Origin: Bradyrhizobium sp. CB1015
GTDB lineage: Bacteria > Pseudomonadota > Alphaproteobacteria > Rhizobiales > Xanthobacteraceae
Length of the DNA: 64,000 nt
Direction: 5' to 3'
Assembly: GCF_025200925.1 (NCBI RefSeq)
Contig: NZ_CP104174.1
Coordinates: forward strand, 7,130,001-7,194,000
Shown here: positions 27,312 through 36,120 of the stretch, in pieces
Layout of the letters: every line of letters begins with the position of its first letter
Position numbering within the stretch: position 1 is the first letter of the stretch
Position numbers and translations under genes: made by a program
Notes under the pieces: generated by a model
The model's database searches: none
Told to the model about the DNA's origin: nothing
Seen by the model: the letters and a program-made list of their open reading frames with translations, nothing else

Positions 27312-28367
27312 TCAACCTCGATCCGGCGGGGCCGAACTGCCCTGGCAGATGTCCAGAAAGTTTGCGAGGGCGTCGTCCACACTGGTGCTCAATGGCCGAC
27401 CCAGCTTTTCGAAGGGCTTGCTCCACGCGTCGACGAACGTGCTGATTTTGCCATAGTTGTTGTCAAGGACCGAGTGCGGAACATTCAACAACACGCAAAA
27501 GATGTGGGTGTGAAGCCGGTCCGTGATCACGTAGGCCGACGATCCAACCTGCCTCATGCCACGGGCTACACGGTTCGACGCGAGAAGGTGAAACCACCGA
27601 ATGCGCACGTCGAGCTCCGATGGCGTCCTGCCCTTGAGCACGAGGAGCGCCGTCTCAAGCAGCGCCTTGACAAACAACCACTTTCCCAAGCCTCGCTGTT
27701 CGATGAGCCAGTCCTCGACAACTGCAAAGTTTGGGAGCGGCGGAAAACGCTTCTGCTCCACCTTCTCGTGATCAGTTCGGAGCAGCAGCAACAGTTTCCT
27801 GGTTATTGCCGCTGGCGACCTCTGCGCCCCCAGACAGAAAGCCATGTCCGGACAGAGATCGACGGGCGCCGTGAATTCCTTTGTCGCGATATTCAAACTT
27901 TGCACGTCGCGGACAAGAATCCGGAACTTTTTGTGCGAGTTGATGATCTCCGCGGCGCGCTTGAGACTTGCCGTCGAGGAGAAGTGTATGGTTTGCGGCA
28001 ACTGGATGATCTGGCGATCCGGAAACTCCGACAGAAGCCTGAGCCGAAACTCCTGATGGCTGGGCCACAGGTCTCCGAAATTTCCCCCACCATGGATAAG
28101 TATAGGTCCGGCAGGAACGGCTCTTTCAAACTCTTCCTTTGACCAGGTGTCATAGGTGCAGACGTAGGACGGTGCTCGGCCTAGCTTCTTCTGCAGATAG
28201 GTCTCTTCACCCAACCATATGGCGCTGTCGCCCACATTTGAGTGGTTGGGGAAATCCACCAGCGCAAACTTCTCGACACCCTCCAGATGAGGCCCGATGA
28301 CCTTTTCGATCTCATCCTGCATTTCTGCAATGAGTGTACGAGAATCCTTCATGGGAATTTCGGCCAT
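27312..28367 (-). CDS. Polysaccharide pyruvyl transferase family protein
   Basis: The protein of about 351 residues belongs to the polysaccharide pyruvyl transferase family (PF04230), which adds ketal pyruvate from phosphoenolpyruvate to sugars, as ExoV and EpsO do. Typical motifs are SNVGDSAIWLGEE, ILIHGGGNFGDLWP and the late VITDRLHTHIFCVLLNVPH followed by LDNNYGK. ATG 28367 has AGGA four bases upstream; ATG 28352 is an alternative, and a frame back to 28472 adds unlike residues. It ends 10 bp from the convergent GH16-like gene. Pyruvylation would add negative charge to the polymer. Confidence 0.85.
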   Translation of the reverse strand: MAEIPMKDSRTLIAEMQDEIEKVIGPHLEGVEKFALVDFPNHSNVGDSAIWLGEETYLQKKLGRAPSYVCTYDTWSKEEFERAVPAGPILIHGGGNFGDLWPSHQEFRLRLLSEFPDRQIIQLPQTIHFSSTASLKRAAEIINSHKKFRILVRDVQSLNIATKEFTAPVDLCPDMAFCLGAQRSPAAITRKLLLLLRTDHEKVEQKRFPPLPNFAVVEDWLIEQRGLGKWLFVKALLETALLVLKGRTPSELDVRIRWFHLLASNRVARGMRQVGSSAYVITDRLHTHIFCVLLNVPHSVLDNNYGKISTFVDAWSKPFEKLGRPLSTSVDDALANFLDICQGSSAPPDRG

Positions 28368-28735
28368 CGTCCTGAGTTCGGTCCCGTCGGTCGCATCACA
28401 GCATCGAACGGTTTTCGATGCATCGGCAAAACTTCTCATTCGACTAATCCACTTCTGCCATTGCCGCGCCAAGGACGCGCGCTACGGTTGCGCGAACGAC
28501 GCATCTGCGTGCCGGCAGCGAGAACGCCGGACGTTTGCTGCGAGCTTCCCGCGCCAGTCATTCGATCTTTCGCGCTCAGCCGGCTTCTGCCTCTTTCACG
28601 CTCTCGTGCCTCTCTGGGTGTCCCCCTCGCCGATGCGGAAAGCTGATCGGGTTCCAGACACGGAATAGATCGGCTTAGCAGCCAAAAGGCAAGTCTCGGC
28701 AGCGCTGCCGATTAGCGACAACACCGCACATATTC
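28368..28735. other. Divergent intergenic region
   Basis: This gap separates the pyruvyl transferase and FkbM genes, which point away from each other, and should hold promoters for both. No gene, clear -35/-10 pair or strong inverted repeat is visible. Overlapping open frames lack ribosome-binding sites. Confidence 0.35.
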
Positions 28736-28870
28736 ATGACAAGAATCGAATCTATTGAAGTCCTAAGGCAGGCAAATGAGTTGATCGCAACGTACATAGG
28801 CAGCGAGCCTACGGGAATGCCGCTTCTGGCAGCAAGCCTGCACCCAGGTGCGTTAGCGAGCTCGGAGTAA
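28736..28870 (+). CDS. Possible 44-residue small protein ahead of the FkbM gene
   Basis: An ATG-to-TAA frame of 44 codons (starting MTRIESIEVLRQANELIA, then IGSEPTG) ends five bases before the FkbM start. The first 20 residues could form an amphipathic helix. It could be a real small gene, a leader peptide that couples translation to the methyltransferase, or chance. Its own ribosome-binding site is poor, whereas GGAG for the next gene overlaps its last codons. I recognise no family. Confidence 0.25.
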   Translation: MTRIESIEVLRQANELIATYIGSEPTGMPLLAASLHPGALASSE

Positions 28871-28875
28871 ACCGC

Positions 28876-29676
28876 ATGATCGGTTTGTTGAAAGACTACG
28901 TAAAGGCTCGCCTGCTCGATAACGACTTTATGATATCCGGCACCTCAAAGGAGGAGGAGCTCAGGGAGTTCTTCCGGGACCTTTTTCCTGTCGTGACGGA
29001 CAAGAAATTGATTCGACTGGGCGGATCGGCTGATGGCGGCTATCTGGTTCCGGACGATCTGGATGGATGCGTCGGCTGCTTTTCGCCCGGCGTCTACAAC
29101 GTCTCTGACTTCGAGCTCGGCCTTGCCGAACGCGGCATCCCGTGTTTCCTCGCTGACTTCTCGGTGGATGCACCCGCGATCCACAATGACCTGCTCGATT
29201 TCGAAAAGAAATTCCTCGGAAACGAAAACAACGCCAGGTTCATGACTCTAGAGAACTGGATGTCGAGGAAGGGCCCTCAGACCGGCGATCTCATCCTCCA
29301 GATGGACATTGAAGGCGGCGAATACGAGGTTCTCATCGAGACGAGCTGCGACAACCTGAAGCGCTTCAGGATCATAATCATCGAGTTCCATTCCTTGGAC
29401 AGAATTCTCAATCCGATCGGTCTCACGCTGATCGGCGCTGTTTTCAAGAAGATCACCAAGCACTTCGACGTCGTACACATTCATCCAAACAATTACTTCA
29501 AACCCATCGAGTACAGGGGCTTCAAGGTCCCGCCGATCATGGAATTCTCGTTCTTGCGCAAGGATCGCGTTTCTCGACGGACCCCTGCGAGAACGTTTCC
29601 TCACGAGCTCGACAGGAGAAACGTCGCCGACAGGGATGATGTCGTGCTGCCGAAATGCTGGGTCGCTCCAGAGTGA
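28876..29676 (+). CDS. FkbM-family SAM-dependent methyltransferase
   Basis: The 266-residue protein matches the FkbM methyltransferase group (PF05050). RLGGSADGGYLVPDD carries the SAM-site glycines, TGDLILQMDIEGGEYEVL holds the acidic D-E pair typical of the family, and IIEFHSLDRI follows. FkbM-type enzymes O-methylate sugars or polyketides; here a sugar of the exopolysaccharide is the likely target. About 35 basic residues after the fold have no counterpart in the core family. GGAG nine bases upstream supports the start. It is the only plus-strand gene between the pyruvyl transferase and the fucose genes. Confidence 0.85.
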   Translation: MIGLLKDYVKARLLDNDFMISGTSKEEELREFFRDLFPVVTDKKLIRLGGSADGGYLVPDDLDGCVGCFSPGVYNVSDFELGLAERGIPCFLADFSVDAPAIHNDLLDFEKKFLGNENNARFMTLENWMSRKGPQTGDLILQMDIEGGEYEVLIETSCDNLKRFRIIIIEFHSLDRILNPIGLTLIGAVFKKITKHFDVVHIHPNNYFKPIEYRGFKVPPIMEFSFLRKDRVSRRTPARTFPHELDRRNVADRDDVVLPKCWVAPE

Positions 29677-29740
29677 TCGCCCCGTGGCTGCACCGATGAA
29701 TCGCGCCAGCCGCTGAAAACGGGCGCGCCGATGCGCGATG

Positions 29741-29782
29741 GTTGGCTCGCAATGACGAGGCGGGGTCCCTACTCCCCCGCCT
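29741..29782. terminator. Hairpin with flanking REP-like sequence at the end of the fucose operon
   Basis: AGGCGGGG and CCCCGCCT (29758-29765 and 29775-29782) form a perfect 8-bp GC-rich stem with a 9-nt loop that contains the fcl stop codon. No U-tract follows on either strand. Just left, 29741-29757 reads GTTGGCTCGCAATGACG, which resembles the TCGCAATGACG end of short dispersed repeats common in Bradyrhizobium and Rhodopseudomonas. It may be a degenerate REP-type element acting as a bidirectional terminator. Confidence 0.35.
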
Positions 29783-30725
29783 GACGGTTCTCGCTAAGAT
29801 ATGCCTGATAGGCCAATTTGAGCCCATCCTCGAGCGAGGTCTTGGCCCGCCAACCCAGTTTCGCCAACCGGTTGACCTCGAGCAATTTGCGCGGGGTGCC
29901 GTCGGGGCGCGAGGTGTCAAAGCTGATCTCGCCGGAATAGCCGACGGTCGCCGCGACTAGACGGGCAAATTCGGCGATCGCAATGTCCACGCCGGTGCCG
30001 ATGTTGACGAGCTCGCCGCTCGAATAGGTTTTCATCAGATGGATGCAGGCGTCCGCAAGATCGTCGACAAAGAGGAATTCGCGCCGCGGCGTGCCGGTGC
30101 CCCATACCACGACATTCTTCGCCCCCGACGTCTTGGCCTCATGGAAGCGGCGGATCAACGCCGCGACGACGTGACTGTATTCGGGATGATAATTGTCGCC
30201 GCGACCGTAAAGGTTGGTCGGCATTACACTGATGAAGTTTAAACCGTACTGGCTGCGATAGGCCTCGACCATCTTGATGCCGGCGATCTTGGCGATCGCG
30301 TAGGGTTCGTTGGTCGGCTCCAACGGGCCAGTCAGCATCGACTCTTCGCGCAGCGGCTGGACTGCCAGTTTGGGGTAGATGCAGGAGGAGCCAAAGAACA
30401 TCAGCTTCTCGCATCGATTGACATGCGCAGCGTGAATAACGTTGGTCGCAATCGCGAGGTTTTCGTAGAGGAACTCGGCGCGCAGCGTATTGTTGGCGAC
30501 GATGCCGCCGACCTTGGCGGCAGCAAGGAACACTGCCTGCGGACGCCTTGCAGCAAACCATCTATCGACGGCGGCCTGATCACGCAGGTCGACTTCGCTC
30601 CGCGACACCGTCAGCAGCTCGACATTTTCCTGCGCAAGCCGCCTCACCAACGCGGAGCCAACCATGCCGCGATGGCCGGCTACGAAGACGGTCTTGCCGG
30701 CCAGCTCAAATGGATTGCTTGCCAT
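29769..30725 (-). CDS. fcl: GDP-L-fucose synthase
   Basis: The 318-residue epimerase/reductase converts GDP-4-keto-6-deoxymannose to GDP-L-fucose with NADPH. The nucleotide-binding motif [16 protein letters not shown] is near 14-29; SSCIYP and YAIAK provide the catalytic Ser, Tyr and Lys; [14 protein letters not shown] is diagnostic for Fcl/WcaG. AGAGG six bases before the ATG sets the start. Its 5' end overlaps gmd by 20 bp, so the two successive pathway enzymes are co-translated. GDP-L-fucose would be the donor for a fucosyl residue in the local glycan. Confidence 0.95.
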   Translation of the reverse strand: MASNPFELAGKTVFVAGHRGMVGSALVRRLAQENVELLTVSRSEVDLRDQAAVDRWFAARRPQAVFLAAAKVGGIVANNTLRAEFLYENLAIATNVIHAAHVNRCEKLMFFGSSCIYPKLAVQPLREESMLTGPLEPTNEPYAIAKIAGIKMVEAYRSQYGLNFISVMPTNLYGRGDNYHPEYSHVVAALIRRFHEAKTSGAKNVVVWGTGTPRREFLFVDDLADACIHLMKTYSSGELVNIGTGVDIAIAEFARLVAATVGYSGEISFDTSRPDGTPRKLLEVNRLAKLGWRAKTSLEDGLKLAYQAYLSENRQAGE

Positions 30726-31788
30726 TGGTGACCTCTCGCCTGGCCTCGAGCAGATCGGAAGCCACCATTTCCTTAACGAGTTGCGCGAACGGGGTTCTGG
30801 ATTTCCAGCCGAGCTTCTCGCGCGCCTTACTGGGGTCGCCGATCAGAAGATCGACCTCGGTGGGACGGAAATAGGTCGGATCGATTCGCACGACGATCCT
30901 GCCTGACTTCTTGTCGATTCCGGTTTCCTCGACGCCCTTGCCCCGCCATTCGACTTTGCGGCCGACTTCGGCAAAGGCGAGCTCCACGAACTCGCGCACC
31001 GAGCGGGTCTCTCCGGTTGCCAGTACGAAATCGTCGGGCCGGTCGGCCTGCAGGACCATGTGCATGCCTTCGACATAATCCCTGGCATGGCCCCAGTCGC
31101 GCTTGGCCTCGAGATTCCCGAGATACAACGTCCCTTCGAGGCCGGTCTCGATGCGGGCAACGGCACGTGTGATCTTGCGGGTGACGAAGGTTTCGCCGCG
31201 GATCGGGCTCTCGTGGTTGAAGAGAATACCATTCGAGGCGAAGATGCCGTAGGCCTCGCGGTAGTTCACCGTAATCCAATAGGCATAGAGCTTCGCCACC
31301 GCGTAAGGGGAGCGCGGATAGAAGGGAGTCGTTTCCTTCTGCGGGACTTCCTGCACGAGGCCATAGAGCTCGGAGGTGGACGCCTGATAGAACCGCGTCT
31401 CCTTTTCCATGCCAAGAATGCGGATCGCCTCCAAAAGCCGCAGCGTTCCGATCGCGTCGGCGTTCGCGGTGTACTCCGGGCTCTCGAAACTGACCGCCAC
31501 ATGGCTCTGTGCAGCCAGATTGTAGATCTCGGTTGGCCGGATCTGCTGCATCAGGCGGATCAGGTTTGTCGAATCCGTCATGTCGCCGTAATGCATCAGG
31601 AACGGCACATCGCCGGCATGCGGATCCTGATAAAGATGATCGACACGGGCCGTGTTGAAGGACGACGACCGCCGCTTGATGCCGTGGACGATGTAGCCCC
31701 GGCCGATCAGATACTCGGCGAGATAGGCACCGTCCTGACCGGTGACGCCCGTAATCAGCGCGACGCGGCGCTTCGACTTTTCATTCAT
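30706..31788 (-). CDS. gmd: GDP-mannose 4,6-dehydratase
   Basis: The enzyme (about 360 residues) makes GDP-4-keto-6-deoxymannose from GDP-mannose, the substrate for the adjacent Fcl. Diagnostic blocks are [42 protein letters not shown], the [10 protein letters not shown] catalytic pair, [17 protein letters not shown] and [18 protein letters not shown] 31788 is preferred for its GGGTGA site, with GTG 31797 also possible. Its start lies within the last codons of the flippase gene. No ManC or ManB is present in the window, so GDP-mannose must come from elsewhere. Confidence 0.96.
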   Translation of the reverse strand: MNEKSKRRVALITGVTGQDGAYLAEYLIGRGYIVHGIKRRSSSFNTARVDHLYQDPHAGDVPFLMHYGDMTDSTNLIRLMQQIRPTEIYNLAAQSHVAVSFESPEYTANADAIGTLRLLEAIRILGMEKETRFYQASTSELYGLVQEVPQKETTPFYPRSPYAVAKLYAYWITVNYREAYGIFASNGILFNHESPIRGETFVTRKITRAVARIETGLEGTLYLGNLEAKRDWGHARDYVEGMHMVLQADRPDDFVLATGETRSVREFVELAFAEVGRKVEWRGKGVEETGIDKKSGRIVVRIDPTYFRPTEVDLLIGDPSKAREKLGWKSRTPFAQLVKEMVASDLLEARREVTNGKQSI

Positions 31789-33340
31789 ATTGCTCACCCG
31801 ACTGCTTAATTGTCATCGACGATTTTCCCATTTTCCCGAACCTGTTGGCGATTGCGCCGAGGATACGCAGGATCTCACGCTCGGGCCCGGCCGGCGAGCC
31901 TGCCGCTCGCCAGAATCCAAAGAGTGACCCGACATAGGCAAGCGCACTCACAAGAACAACAGCGACCAACCGAGCATAGACGTGAGACTCATGGCCAACC
32001 GATGTGGTGAAGACCCAATTGGTCAGAAGACCGACAATGATCATCGTGCAGGTGGACAAAGCGGTCCTCAGATTCACGAGAAATTGCCGGGAGACAGAGG
32101 TGTCGATCAACTCGCGGACCAGGACCATGTTGTAGACGACACCGCCGAGCGTAACCGCCACGCGAGCGACCAGCAGGCCAAGTAACCCTCCTACCCACAG
32201 GCCCGCAACAATGACAGGCAGCCTCACGATCAGGATCGCAACGTCGCGATGAAATAACCTGCGCGTCTGCCCAAGCGCCAGACCAAGGGGTTGGACGGTC
32301 GCGCTGAGCGTATGCAACGCGATTGCACCACCGAGGAGCTGGATCACGATTGTCGCGCCTGCCCAGGCCTCACCCAGCGCGAGCGGAACGAATTGATCGG
32401 CGATCAACGCGAAACCGAACCCGGCCGGAAAGGCGATCGCACACAGCATTGCTTGGGCCGACAGATAAGCTCGTTGAAGGGCGGCTTTGTCGTCCCTCAG
32501 CCTCACGAACGCCGGAAACAGCGTCCCGGCAAGCGGATTTGTTGCTTCGCGTGTCGGCGTCGCGGCCAGGTCGCTGCCCAGCACATATCCACCCAGGGCG
32601 GATTTCCCGAGGAAATATCCGATGATGATCTGGTCGAAACGCCAGTTCAGCGTGCTGACGGCCTGTCCGAGCGATAGCCACACAGAGAACGAGAATAGAG
32701 TGCGGCTGCCCTTTATCCGGAATTTCGGCCGGAACGGCTGGATCAGATAAGAGGCGACGACATCGATGAAGTTGGCGACGACGGCTCCGGCGATCAGCGC
32801 CCAGTAGCTCCTGAAGCAGATAGCGATCCCGGAGGAGACGAGGATGGTAGCGAGCGCCCGGCTGCTGCTCGTCACAAATTCCTGCCAGAAGACGAGTTGA
32901 CGCTGCATCATCGCAAGCATCGGGTTTCGAAGGCCGGATATCACAATCGAACAGCTCAGGACCAACAGAATCGGAATCAAACGTTCATCGCCGTAGGACA
33001 CTGACACCGGATAGGCGAGCAACGACAGCAAGAGTGCGAGCAAGCAGGCGCGAGCCAGGCTCAGCGTCCACGCGGCGTGGAATTGATCTTCACTTGGATC
33101 CTTGTGGTGAATGAGTGCCGATGCCAGGGACAGTTCCGTCATCGACGTCAGAACAGCAATGATGGCCGTCGCGACGGCAACCAGGCCGAAATCTTCCGGC
33201 GTGAGCATTCTCGCCAATATGAGGGTGTTCAGGAAGCCGAGAATGGCAACCACCAGCCGGCTGACGCCGATCCAGGCAGCTCCGATGGCGATTGAATTTT
33301 TCGACAAAGGAGGCGCCGTACGCGCACCAATACCGACCAT
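31781..33340 (-). CDS. Wzx-type polysaccharide flippase (second copy)
   Basis: The 519-residue multipass protein of the MOP superfamily has a WzxC/AmsL-like start: [19 protein letters not shown], then [19 protein letters not shown]. About 12-14 hydrophobic segments run to the end. It would flip lipid-linked repeats to the periplasm. ATG 33340 is chosen: it lies 13 bp after the upstream GT61 stop, and longer frames lack a start codon with a binding site. The 3' end overlaps gmd, so GT61, wzx, gmd and fcl form one operon. This suggests a flippase dedicated to a fucose-containing unit. Confidence 0.85.
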   Translation of the reverse strand: MVGIGARTAPPLSKNSIAIGAAWIGVSRLVVAILGFLNTLILARMLTPEDFGLVAVATAIIAVLTSMTELSLASALIHHKDPSEDQFHAAWTLSLARACLLALLLSLLAYPVSVSYGDERLIPILLVLSCSIVISGLRNPMLAMMQRQLVFWQEFVTSSSRALATILVSSGIAICFRSYWALIAGAVVANFIDVVASYLIQPFRPKFRIKGSRTLFSFSVWLSLGQAVSTLNWRFDQIIIGYFLGKSALGGYVLGSDLAATPTREATNPLAGTLFPAFVRLRDDKAALQRAYLSAQAMLCAIAFPAGFGFALIADQFVPLALGEAWAGATIVIQLLGGAIALHTLSATVQPLGLALGQTRRLFHRDVAILIVRLPVIVAGLWVGGLLGLLVARVAVTLGGVVYNMVLVRELIDTSVSRQFLVNLRTALSTCTMIIVGLLTNWVFTTSVGHESHVYARLVAVVLVSALAYVGSLFGFWRAAGSPAGPEREILRILGAIANRFGKMGKSSMTIKQSGEQYE

Positions 33341-33353
33341 TTTCAATGCTCGT

Positions 33354-34454
33354 TCATTGACAGATGGCCTCCAGTGCGCGCTCCAAAATGTCAGGCGCAA
33401 CCTTGAAATCGAATGGACTTGGCCCAAACGCTCCCTGCGGGCGCGTCCCGTGACTGTCCCCCACGATGTAAGAATAGTCCGCGCCCGCGGAGGTTGCGAT
33501 CGTGTAGTAGTAGGGGTGCACGTGGTCTGAAGGAATCAGTTCCAGCACTTTGGTTCCAGGCGAGCAGAATACGAGATTGGTCAGGCCCGCACCATGTGGG
33601 CCAACGACAATCGAGCATTCGGAGAAAAACGCCGCTTCATCCTCGACATCATCAAAATTGTAAATCTGGAAGCCGAACTTCTTCAATGTAGGCATCAGCT
33701 CTTGTTCATTGGCGACCTTCCTTTGCCCTTTGCGTGGAACGTATACGCGTCTGTCGTGACGAAGCGGCGACTTGGCGACCTGCAAGCGGAAGAACTCCGT
33801 AAGCCATGGCGCGTAATTCCGTCGCAAGCCTGGAAACGAAGTGCCGATCACGAGATCGGCCTGGATATCCTCCTGGCCTGCCCACACGCACTTGTGCATT
33901 GGAATTCCAAGCCGGCGAACGAGTTTGGTTGCCGTGTCGGACGCAGGCTTGGGCAAATAGACATAATCGACGTCGTCGAGCGACAGGCCACTTTTCTGAA
34001 ATAGCGCCAATCGTCCCAGGCAATCGAGCAGGAAGTGCCCATAGTTTCCTCCGGCGAAATCACTCGCCAGCGAGAGACAGGTGCCACCTAGCGGCAGCGG
34101 CGTCCCGTAGGCAATTGATCGTGGATGGCGCGAGAACGACGATCCGTACCAGGTGCTCTCGTAGAGCAGCGATCCATCCTCCGTCACGAGCCAGCCGTCG
34201 GGACCGAGGATGCGAGCCTTGTCCAGGCGGAGAATGCCCAGCTCGGGCATTCTGTTTTCAACAGTTTCACCAAAACCTGCGTCGCGGCTGCCGAATCGAA
34301 CCGGCGCCTTCCGCGCCAGGACCTCTTCCTCGACGGCAGTCAGCCAAGTATGCGGATGTTCACTTCGCCACGCGCGATGATCACAAAGCCGGCTCGGGCT
34401 GCCGCGCAACGCACCACGGAGGATTTGCCTGACGGCGCGAACCTTTGAGTTCAT
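33354..34454 (-). CDS. GT61 family glycosyltransferase (DUF563)
   Basis: The 366-residue protein has the GT61 hallmarks: ASDFAGGNYGHFLLDCLGRL in the middle and VVGPHGAGLTNLVFCSPGTK near the C-terminus, with the RRVYVPRKGQRKVANE segment between. Family members, known mainly from eukaryotic xylosyl- and GlcNAc-transferases and many bacterial capsule loci, use inverting GT-B chemistry. It has no membrane segment. As first gene of the wzx-gmd-fcl operon it is the best local candidate to add the 6-deoxy sugar, but this rests on position only. Confidence 0.8.
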   Translation of the reverse strand: MNSKVRAVRQILRGALRGSPSRLCDHRAWRSEHPHTWLTAVEEEVLARKAPVRFGSRDAGFGETVENRMPELGILRLDKARILGPDGWLVTEDGSLLYESTWYGSSFSRHPRSIAYGTPLPLGGTCLSLASDFAGGNYGHFLLDCLGRLALFQKSGLSLDDVDYVYLPKPASDTATKLVRRLGIPMHKCVWAGQEDIQADLVIGTSFPGLRRNYAPWLTEFFRLQVAKSPLRHDRRVYVPRKGQRKVANEQELMPTLKKFGFQIYNFDDVEDEAAFFSECSIVVGPHGAGLTNLVFCSPGTKVLELIPSDHVHPYYYTIATSAGADYSYIVGDSHGTRPQGAFGPSPFDFKVAPDILERALEAICQ

Positions 34455-34631
34455 GGACGACTACCCATGCAAGAGACACCGACCGTGACTGGCAAGCCGC
34501 ATGACGGCTCACCTGCCACAGCCAAAGCAAAATTCAGACCGACCTTCGGACAGCGCGCCGATCGCAATCAGCGGTACTCGGCTTGACCCAGATCACACCG
34601 AGTTGTGCTCACGCTGGATGCAGGCCTGCGA

Positions 34632-35978
34632 TCAGCGGCGCACATGCAGCGACAATAGACGGCAAGATCTGGCTTTTTTTGGTTGGACCATCGCGGTGTC
34701 GCAAGCAACTGGGACTTCTTTGGGGCCGATCTCGCCCGCGACTTCAGCCGTCAGTTTGCTGCCCAGCAGATAGTTCCCTTCCCGCGGCACGGCCGGCAGC
34801 CCAAATTCGATCACGCTGACGCCATCTTCCCCTTGCTTGCGAGAGACCTGTTGCAGCGGCTTCTTTGCCGATGCGACCATAGCGCCGGTTGTTGCGTCGA
34901 AGACGTACGCATGAAGCGTTCGATTTGTCGGGTAGTCGTCCGGAATCTTGATCGGAATTTCGACCTTGAGCGGATCGGTTGTGCTCAGCGGCAATACTCC
35001 CGCATTCGGCTTTTTGTCCGCTACTGCATTCGTAACGTCGAGGAATGTTGGCTTCGGCATGTCGTTGAGCGCTGCCCTATATCCAAACTCATTCGGGTCC
35101 GGCGTCATGTCGCTCGGACCGCATTGTCGGCTTCCCCGCTCGGAGGACGTGAACTGGCAGACGCGAACGTAGTCGATCTTGAACGTCTGCGGGAAAGCCG
35201 CGTCATCGATCCCATGCCGGCCGGCCCAGGCTGCTCCGCCGATGGCGTAATTGAGATCAATGTGCGCCGGCGGCCCCAGTTGGCCATCCTTCCTGAGCCA
35301 CTGGTACATGCGCGTGTAGACGAGACGGCCGTCCCAGAAGAACGAGATGCGGTCGGGAGCCCAAACGAAGCCGGCAATATGCCAGTCCTTGTTCAGATCC
35401 TCCTTGCTGACCAAGTCCTGAAACCGGAGCACGAACGAGCTGTCCACATAAGTGTAGGACTGCGGCGTCCACTTATCTTTACTCATGGCATTCGAGTGCA
35501 GCATGTTCGGCTTGTCTTCCACGCCATTGATGACGTACTCGAAAATGTCGATCTCCGGCGGATGCCAGAACTTTCCATCGATGTCGTAATCGGCCTCGAG
35601 CCAGAATGCCGGCCACGATCCCCGCGCATTCGGAAGAAAGACCCGGGCTTCATAGTAGCCGTAGTAGAATGTCTGATGGCTCCGGATCATCGCGGAATCG
35701 AACGTGTCGGTCCCCTCATTCTTCTTTGCAGTCAGGTTCAGCGCACCCTCGGACAACACGTGGTTGTCGCGGTAACGCTGCTTTTCGTCGTTGAACCGAT
35801 CCATCGTCTCATTGTTATAGATGTACCGGGTGGCCCATTTGGTTCGATCAAGCTTGTCGCCGTTGAACTCATCCGAAAAAACCAGCTCCCAGCCAGCACA
35901 CCAGGCCGGCGTTGCGGATCCGAGTGCAACGATTAGCGAGGCGACACAAAGGACTTGCTTGCCCACGGCTTCGATCAT
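34632..35978 (-). CDS. Secreted GH16 glycanase with C-terminal extension
   Basis: The 448-residue preprotein has a Sec signal peptide (1-28, cut after WCA). The GH16 domain spans about 30-290: LVFSDEFNGDKLD, YYGYYEARVFLPNARGSW, PAFWLEAD and catalytic EIDIFE (E142, D144, E147). It resembles ExoK and other beta-1,3/1,4-glucanases that trim exopolysaccharide. The last 140 or so residues look like a beta-rich accessory domain and end in a basic tail. ATG 35978 is supported by AAGGA nine bases upstream and the signal peptide right after it. It is the third GH16-fold protein in the locus. Confidence 0.88.
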   Translation of the reverse strand: MIEAVGKQVLCVASLIVALGSATPAWCAGWELVFSDEFNGDKLDRTKWATRYIYNNETMDRFNDEKQRYRDNHVLSEGALNLTAKKNEGTDTFDSAMIRSHQTFYYGYYEARVFLPNARGSWPAFWLEADYDIDGKFWHPPEIDIFEYVINGVEDKPNMLHSNAMSKDKWTPQSYTYVDSSFVLRFQDLVSKEDLNKDWHIAGFVWAPDRISFFWDGRLVYTRMYQWLRKDGQLGPPAHIDLNYAIGGAAWAGRHGIDDAAFPQTFKIDYVRVCQFTSSERGSRQCGPSDMTPDPNEFGYRAALNDMPKPTFLDVTNAVADKKPNAGVLPLSTTDPLKVEIPIKIPDDYPTNRTLHAYVFDATTGAMVASAKKPLQQVSRKQGEDGVSVIEFGLPAVPREGNYLLGSKLTAEVAGEIGPKEVPVACDTAMVQPKKARSCRLLSLHVRR

Positions 35979-36120
35979 CAACGAGATCCTTTCGGTTCGG
36001 CTGTTGGCCCGGCCGGGAAACGCTGTGCCGGCCCAATGCGCAAGACGATGGCAGCGGTCACGCTGCCACGTCGCCGGCACAATCAAGCGCACGGCTCTGC
36101 GGCATTTCCCGAGTAGACAG

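Noticed and set aside
34683..35936. 417-codon plus-strand open frame opposite the GH16 gene
   Set aside because: It is antisense to a gene with signal peptide and catalytic site, has no recognisable domain, and long antisense frames are expected at this GC content.
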